In this document: positions 12,698 to 16,282 of the stretch, piece by piece
Position numbering within the stretch: position 1 is the first letter of the stretch
Layout of the letters: every line of letters starts with the position of its first letter
Assembly: GCA_002493635.1 (NCBI GenBank)
Contig: DKZL01000063.1
Span: forward strand, 1 to 16,282
Direction of reading: 5' to 3'
Source of the DNA: Ruminococcaceae bacterium UBA7075
GTDB taxonomy: Bacteria > Bacillota > Clostridia > Oscillospirales > Acutalibacteraceae
DNA length: 16,282 nt
The notes under the pieces: model-generated
Databases searched by the model: none
Told to the model about the DNA's origin: nothing
What the model saw: the letters and a program-made list of their open reading frames with translations, nothing else
Position numbers and translations under genes: made by a program

Positions 12698-13670
12698 GCT
12701 TTTTACAAAGAAAAGTCTTATAGCCGTAGCCCTTGTGCTGGTGCTTTTGATTGGCGGTTCGTATATTGCCAACAAAACAGTTGTTGCAGACAGATTGGAA
12801 AAAAGGGATTATGATAGAGAATATAGTTTTCAGTATTCATCAGACGGATTGCTTTACTTAACGTATGACCCTGCCGACGACGGTAAAATCGGTCACATAA
12901 AGCTGTATCTCGGAGATGAATATTGCCTTGGCGTTTCAGATGTTCCTGCGTATGATAACGGCAATAAATTGGTCTATATTGACGAGAATGCCTATAGTGA
13001 ATGTTCTGAGGTTGAAAAAGTTATACTTCCGCAAACTATTGAAGCTATAGGTGACAATGCTTTTTCGGATTGTGAGAGCTTAGAGGAAATCTATATTCCG
13101 GCAAGCGTTACAAAAATATCGGATAATACTTTCAGCGGTACAGACGGCTTTACAATGTATGTCCAGGAAAACTCATATGCTCAGGATTTTGCAGAGCAAA
13201 ACGGCATACCTTATGAGTTCTACACACCAAAGCCTATGGTCGATACAAAGGATTATGATTATTCAAAAAGAATAAGAGAAATGTACAACGGAGTCGATTA
13301 TACCTATGATATTTATTATTACAACGGTGTGCCGAATTGTGCAATACATTGGTATCATCCTTTGGAAGATACGGAAGATGTGGTTGTGCCTGAACAGATT
13401 GACGGTGTTGATGTTACTACAATATCAAGTGAAGCCTTTAGAGGTCATAGCGGTAAAAACATAATTTTACCAGATACGGTAACCAATATAGGCTCATATG
13501 CTTTTACAGAGCGCGGCTCAATAGAAAAGGTTTATTTTTCGGAAAATGTTACAAGAATAGGAAAAGATATTTTCAAGGACTCGCCAAATGCCGTAATTTG
13601 TGCTCCGAAAGATTCATATGCTTATGAATATGCTATTGATAACAACATAAAATTTGAGGAAACAAATTGA
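12687..13670 (+). CDS. Membrane-anchored BspA-like leucine-rich-repeat protein
   Basis: 327 residues. An N-terminal hydrophobic helix (about 10-27) after basic residues acts as signal anchor; there is no lipobox cysteine. Two similar LRR_5/BspA-type blocks follow: about 98-160 (for example VILPQTIEAIGDNAFSDC and IYIPASVTKISDNTF) and about 232-306 (IILPDTVTNIGSYAF, VYFSENVTRIGKDIF). Each block ends in a SYAxxxAxxNxI helix-like cap, so the protein looks like an internal duplication. GGAGGGAAGG lies before ATG 12687; the in-frame ATG at 12651 would lengthen it by 12 residues deep inside the ATPase gene and lacks such a site. Last gene of the operon; likely an extracellular binding or sensing partner of the transporter, by context only. 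Confidence 0.85.
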   Translation: MKSKLFTKKSLIAVALVLVLLIGGSYIANKTVVADRLEKRDYDREYSFQYSSDGLLYLTYDPADDGKIGHIKLYLGDEYCLGVSDVPAYDNGNKLVYIDENAYSECSEVEKVILPQTIEAIGDNAFSDCESLEEIYIPASVTKISDNTFSGTDGFTMYVQENSYAQDFAEQNGIPYEFYTPKPMVDTKDYDYSKRIREMYNGVDYTYDIYYYNGVPNCAIHWYHPLEDTEDVVVPEQIDGVDVTTISSEAFRGHSGKNIILPDTVTNIGSYAFTERGSIEKVYFSENVTRIGKDIFKDSPNAVICAPKDSYAYEYAIDNNIKFEETN

Positions 13671-13811
13671 GCAGTTTTAAAAATACCTCATAGCTGTAAA
13701 ACGCTTAACAATTAATTCAGAATTTTAAGCTATCTTGAAAAAATCTGTTGGCACAATATGTACCAACGATTTAAATTGATAATTTATCTTTGAATTAGGA
13801 TTCAGGAATGC
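13671..13811. other. Intergenic region with one imperfect palindrome
   Basis: AT-rich, without a clear T-tailed terminator for the operon. GTTGG-CACA...TGTA-CCAAC at 13747-13767 is a 9-position imperfect inverted repeat with a 3-base loop; it could be a weak terminator or a binding site. Nothing else is recognisable. Confidence 0.35.
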
Positions 13812-13839
13812 TTGACAAAGTCAAGTGTTATGATATAAT
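13812..13839 (+). promoter_or_regulatory. Strong promoter of antisense RNA 2
   Basis: TTGACA (13812-13817), 16 bases, TATAAT (13834-13839): same boxes and spacing as locus 1, while the spacer sequence differs, which points to selection on the boxes. Confidence 0.88.
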
Positions 13840-13845
13840 AAAAAT

Positions 13846-13935
13846 AGATAAGGCAAACCGATAAGCGGTTAGCCCCAAAAGATTTAGTTTAAGAAATAAA
13901 CCGTTTCTTTGGAGTGAGGCGGTTTATTTCTTTTT
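13846..13935 (+). ncRNA. Antisense RNA 2, candidate type I antitoxin
   Basis: Predicted RNA of about 90 nt. The 5' hairpin (13852-13874) has the same sequence as in RNA 1, followed by CCCC. The middle (13877-13890) is unlike RNA 1, and the terminator stem differs in both arms. It overlaps the 3' end of toxin 2 on the other strand. Confidence 0.75.
13891..13935. terminator. Shared bidirectional terminator of toxin/antisense locus 2
   Basis: AAGAAATAAACCG (13891-13903) pairs perfectly with CGGTTTATTTCTT (13920-13932), inside a T tract to 13935. The toxin 2 stop (TTA on plus, 13924-13926) is inside the stem. It differs from the locus 1 stem by changes in both arms, while the toxin stop changes from TAG to TAA. 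Confidence 0.9.
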
Positions 13936-14019
13936 GTTTACAATGGTAATTACAAGAGTTATGATTGAAACAATCAGCAAGCTGAATGTAAACAAATCGT
14001 TTACCGTTATGTATTCCAT
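13924..14019 (-). CDS. 31-residue holin-like membrane toxin, copy 2
   Basis: Identical to toxin 1 apart from Ser for Gly at residue 13. The codon differences are mostly silent (GAA for GAG at codon 2, ACA for ACT at codon 11), which fits purifying selection on a translated peptide. Ribosome site AAGGGGGTG, 8 bases before ATG, inside hairpin CCCCT-GCA-AGGGG. Predicted to insert in the cytoplasmic membrane; expression would be held down by antisense RNA 2. Inference rests on architecture and duplication, not on a database match. Confidence 0.77.
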   Translation of the reverse strand: MEYITVNDLFTFSLLIVSIITLVITIVNKKK

Positions 14020-14027
14020 TGGCAACA

Positions 14028-14041
14028 CCCCCTTGCAGGGG
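14028..14041 (-). promoter_or_regulatory. Hairpin sequestering the toxin 2 ribosome site
   Basis: CCCCT pairs AGGGG around loop GCA in the toxin mRNA, covering the Shine-Dalgarno. Compare 7675-7690. Confidence 0.65.
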
Positions 14042-14085
14042 CAAGACTTAACCGCCTACCGTTTAGATTTGTCTTATCCGACAAG

Positions 14086-14114
14086 ATTATATCACATTGT
14101 GGTCTAAAATACAA
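14086..14114 (-). promoter_or_regulatory. Promoter of toxin mRNA 2
   Basis: Minus strand: TTGTAT (14109-14114), 17 bases, TATAAT (14086-14091) with TGTGA before it. The -10 and leader are conserved with locus 1, whereas the sequence upstream of about 14100 is not, marking the edge of the duplicated unit. Confidence 0.68.
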
Positions 14115-14145
14115 TGTTTTCAATGAAAAATAAGATTAACCTTTA

Positions 14146-14231
14146 TAAGTGATTTATGATTATTACCAAACAATCGAAGTACATCTTCGGGTCGCAACGG
14201 TCACATATTAAATCAAACCTATGAAGCGGCG
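14146..14231 (+). repeat. Family 1 palindromic repeat, copy E (right half only)
   Basis: TGATTTATGATTATTACC, then CAATCGAAGTACATCTTCGGGTCG, and the right terminus AACCTATGAAGCGGC (to about 14231), aligning with the right half of copy B. No left half is seen before it; instead it follows the toxin 2 promoter by about 30 bases. The terminus has GCGGC like copy D, not GCGTC as in B. Confidence 0.75.
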
Positions 14232-14270
14232 AGAAAAAATAAAAAATACACATATTCCAAGACTTGTATG

Positions 14271-14299
14271 TTGATTTTACTGACATATGATGATAAAAT
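14271..14299 (+). promoter_or_regulatory. Promoter of the activase gene
   Basis: TTGATT (14271-14276), 17 bases, TAAAAT (14294-14299) preceded by TGA (extended -10). It lies 40 bases downstream of repeat copy E and predicts a leader of about 130 nt, in which I see no known riboswitch. Confidence 0.5.
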
Positions 14300-14438
14300 T
14301 ATTCAGAAACAGTTTAATTGTTTTTTAGAATTAAAAAAGTTTGGTTTAATATTATAATAATAAAGAATATAAACTGGCATATATTGGAGTTTTATAACTA
14401 TAAATTTTAGTTTGGATATTGGATTCGGAGGCAGTGTT

Positions 14439-16282
14439 TTGAAATTAGGTCTTGATATTGGTTCAACCACAATCAAATGTGTTGTGCTTGACGATGACAA
14501 TAAGCTGATTTACAGCACATATGAACGTCACTATTCTCAGATTACCGAAAAAATAGGCGAAATCCTCACCCGTGTGCGTGAAAGCGTTAACGGGGTTGAA
14601 AAGGCTGATGTTGCAATGTCGGGCTCGGCAGGTATGGGCGTTGCCGAGGCTTGCGGAATCGACTTTGTACAGGAGGTTTATGCAACAAGAGTTGCCGCTA
14701 ACACCTTTATCCCAGGCACTGATGTTGTAATCGAGCTTGGCGGCGAGGACGCTAAAATATTGTTCCTCTCAAACGGTCTTGAGGTGCGAATGAACGGTAC
14801 TTGTGCAGGCGGTACGGGTGCGTTTATTGACCAGATGGCTACACTGCTTAATGTTGAGCTTGAGGATATGGATGAGCTTGCAAAGCAGTATGAAAAAACA
14901 TATACAATCGCTTCAAGATGCGGCGTATTTGCAAAGACAGACATTCAGCCGCTTCTTAATCAGGGCGCAAGAAAAAGCGACATTGCCGAGAGTATCTTCA
15001 ATGCCGTTGTAAGCCAGACTGTTGCAGGTCTTGCTCAGGGCAGAGAGATTGAGGGGCAGGTAGTGTATCTTGGCGGCCCTCTCACTTTTATGAGTGAGCT
15101 TAGAAACTGTTTTGACCGTACACTCGGCACAAAGGGTATTTGCCCCGAAAATTCGTTATATTATGTTGCAAGCGGTGCGGCTCTCTGTGCGACTAAGCCG
15201 ATTGACTTTGACAAGGTTATAAGTGAGGTAAAGGATTACAGAGGGTCAGGCAACTTTGCGTTTAATCCTCCGCTATTTGCTAACGAAGAGGAATATAAGC
15301 AGTTTTCCGAACGTCACGCAAAGGCTGATGTAAAGCAAAAGGAACTTAAGGGCTACAAGGGCAAGGCTTACATAGGCATGGACGCAGGCTCGACTACCGT
15401 TAAGGGAGTTGTACTTAATGACAGCGGCGAGTTGTTATATTCAAAATATCTGCCTTCAAAGGGAAATCCTGTTGAAATTATCAAGGCTTTCCTTGAAGAG
15501 GTTTACTCTATAAATCCCGAAATCAATGTTGTTTCATCTGCCGTTACAGGCTACGGTGAGGACATTATCAAAAATGCGTTTGATGTTGACTACGGCATTG
15601 TTGAAACTATTGCTCACTTTACAGCGGCAAAGTATTTTATGCCCGATGTTGAGTTTATTATCGACATCGGCGGTCAGGACATCAAGTGTTTCAAAATTCA
15701 CAACGGTGCGATTGACAATATCTTCTTGAACGAGGCTTGTTCGTCAGGCTGTGGCAGCTTTTTGCAGACATTTGCAAACGCTCTCGGATATCAGATTGCC
15801 GATTTTGCAAAACTCGGCTTGTTTGCAAAACGTCCTGTTGACCTCGGTTCACGCTGCACAGTGTTTATGAATTCAAGCGTTAAGCAGGCTCAGAAAGACG
15901 GTGCGACTATTGAGGATATTTCAGCAGGTCTTTCTTTGAGTGTTGTAAAGAATGCTCTGTATAAGGTTATCCGTGCGTCAAGCCCTGAGGAACTCGGCAA
16001 AAAGGTTGTTGTACAGGGCGGTACATTTCTTAATGACGCCGTGCTTCGTGCTTTTGAACAGGAAATGGGTGTTGAAGTCGTTCGTCCTAACATTGCAGGT
16101 CTTATGGGCGCTTATGGTGCTGCTCTTTACGCAAAGAACAAATGCAAGGGCAAGGGCAAAAGCAGTCTTTCAGACAAGAAAGCACTTGATAACTTTGTTC
16201 ACGAAATCAAGGTTACAAACTGCGGTATGTGCAACAACAACTGCCGCCTGACTGTAAATTCCTTTGGCGGCGGCAGAAAATT
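14439..16282 (+). CDS. Two-module 2-hydroxyacyl-CoA dehydratase activase (5' part)
   Basis: ATP-driven activator family (HgdC/BcrA-BadF, ASKHA fold) that injects an electron into a dehydratase or reductase partner. 614 residues are visible and the frame runs off the window. Module 1 begins KLGLDIGSTTIK and carries Cys122 (NGTCAGGTGAF) and Cys161 (SRCGVFAKTD). Module 2 begins near residue 310 (YIGMDAGSTTVKG) and carries Cys434/Cys438 (NEACSSGCGSF) and Cys473 (SRCTVFMNSS). The 39-residue Cys spacing is the same in both modules and as in HgdC, where the two cysteines hold a 4Fe-4S cluster across the dimer. A further CxxCxxxC (595, 598, 602) begins the next domain, as in the very long activase-related proteins fused to dehydratase-like parts. 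Start: GGAGG (14427-14431), seven bases, TTG 14439; no ATG fits. The substrate of this fused type is not established. Confidence 0.9.
   Translation, partial: MKLGLDIGSTTIKCVVLDDDNKLIYSTYERHYSQITEKIGEILTRVRESVNGVEKADVAMSGSAGMGVAEACGIDFVQEVYATRVAANTFIPGTDVVIELGGEDAKILFLSNGLEVRMNGTCAGGTGAFIDQMATLLNVELEDMDELAKQYEKTYTIASRCGVFAKTDIQPLLNQGARKSDIAESIFNAVVSQTVAGLAQGREIEGQVVYLGGPLTFMSELRNCFDRTLGTKGICPENSLYYVASGAALCATKPIDFDKVISEVKDYRGSGNFAFNPPLFANEEEYKQFSERHAKADVKQKELKGYKGKAYIGMDAGSTTVKGVVLNDSGELLYSKYLPSKGNPVEIIKAFLEEVYSINPEINVVSSAVTGYGEDIIKNAFDVDYGIVETIAHFTAAKYFMPDVEFIIDIGGQDIKCFKIHNGAIDNIFLNEACSSGCGSFLQTFANALGYQIADFAKLGLFAKRPVDLGSRCTVFMNSSVKQAQKDGATIEDISAGLSLSVVKNALYKVIRASSPEELGKKVVVQGGTFLNDAVLRAFEQEMGVEVVRPNIAGLMGAYGAALYAKNKCKGKGKSSLSDKKALDNFVHEIKVTNCGMCNNNCRLTVNSFGGGRK

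Noticed and set aside
13747..13767. Inverted repeat GTTGG...CCAAC as the ABC operon terminator
   Set aside because: It has a mismatch, a short loop and no following T tract. Kept only as an unassigned palindrome.

Overview
The window looks like chromosome from a low-GC Gram-positive anaerobe of the Clostridia, probably a Ruminococcus/Oscillospiraceae-type gut bacterium. This is inferred from a single-chain PurL with a fused amidotransferase domain, a class II aldolase, a type I dockerin on a secreted protein, a two-module 2-hydroxyacyl-CoA dehydratase activase, and AT-rich intergenic DNA with sigma-A-type promoters. No species can be named from the sequence alone.

Layout. 1-1840: 3' part of purL. 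1839-2561: two copies of a palindromic interspersed repeat (here 'family 1') flanking a small HTH regulator gene. 2568-3434 (-): class II fructose-bisphosphate aldolase. 3710-5449 (+): membrane-anchored HtrA-like protease with a Gln/Asn/Tyr-rich cytoplasmic tail. 5457-5820: a third family 1 copy fused to a second repeat ('family 2', a structured element ending in a terminator), then a strong terminator. 5835-6536 (-): CpXC-type zinc-binding protein. 6671-7438: degenerate family 1 copy and a coiled-coil protein. 7456-7768: compact toxin/antisense-RNA locus. 7929-9278: secreted seven-repeat RCC1 propeller with a dockerin. 9323-9675: decayed copy of the toxin/antisense locus in which the toxin gene is replaced by two tandem family 2 units. 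9860-13670: tightly packed operon of three small permeases, one ABC ATPase and a membrane-anchored leucine-rich-repeat protein. 13812-14114: second intact toxin/antisense locus. 14146-14231: half of a family 1 repeat. 14439-end: TTG-started acyl-CoA dehydratase activase, running off the window.

The most interesting content lies between the usual genes. Two near-identical loci each encode a 31-residue hydrophobic peptide on the minus strand, with its own promoter and a Shine-Dalgarno inside a hairpin. A convergent RNA of about 95 nt from a strong plus-strand promoter ends in a terminator whose stem contains the toxin stop codon. This is the layout of a type I toxin-antitoxin system with a holin-like toxin. 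Compensatory changes among the three loci support the predicted RNA hairpins. Two interspersed repeat families, with inverted termini or covarying stems, occupy many of the other intergenic gaps and often start within a few bases of stop codons.

Limits: all assignments come from reading motifs in the sequence. No database search, folding program or expression data was available.
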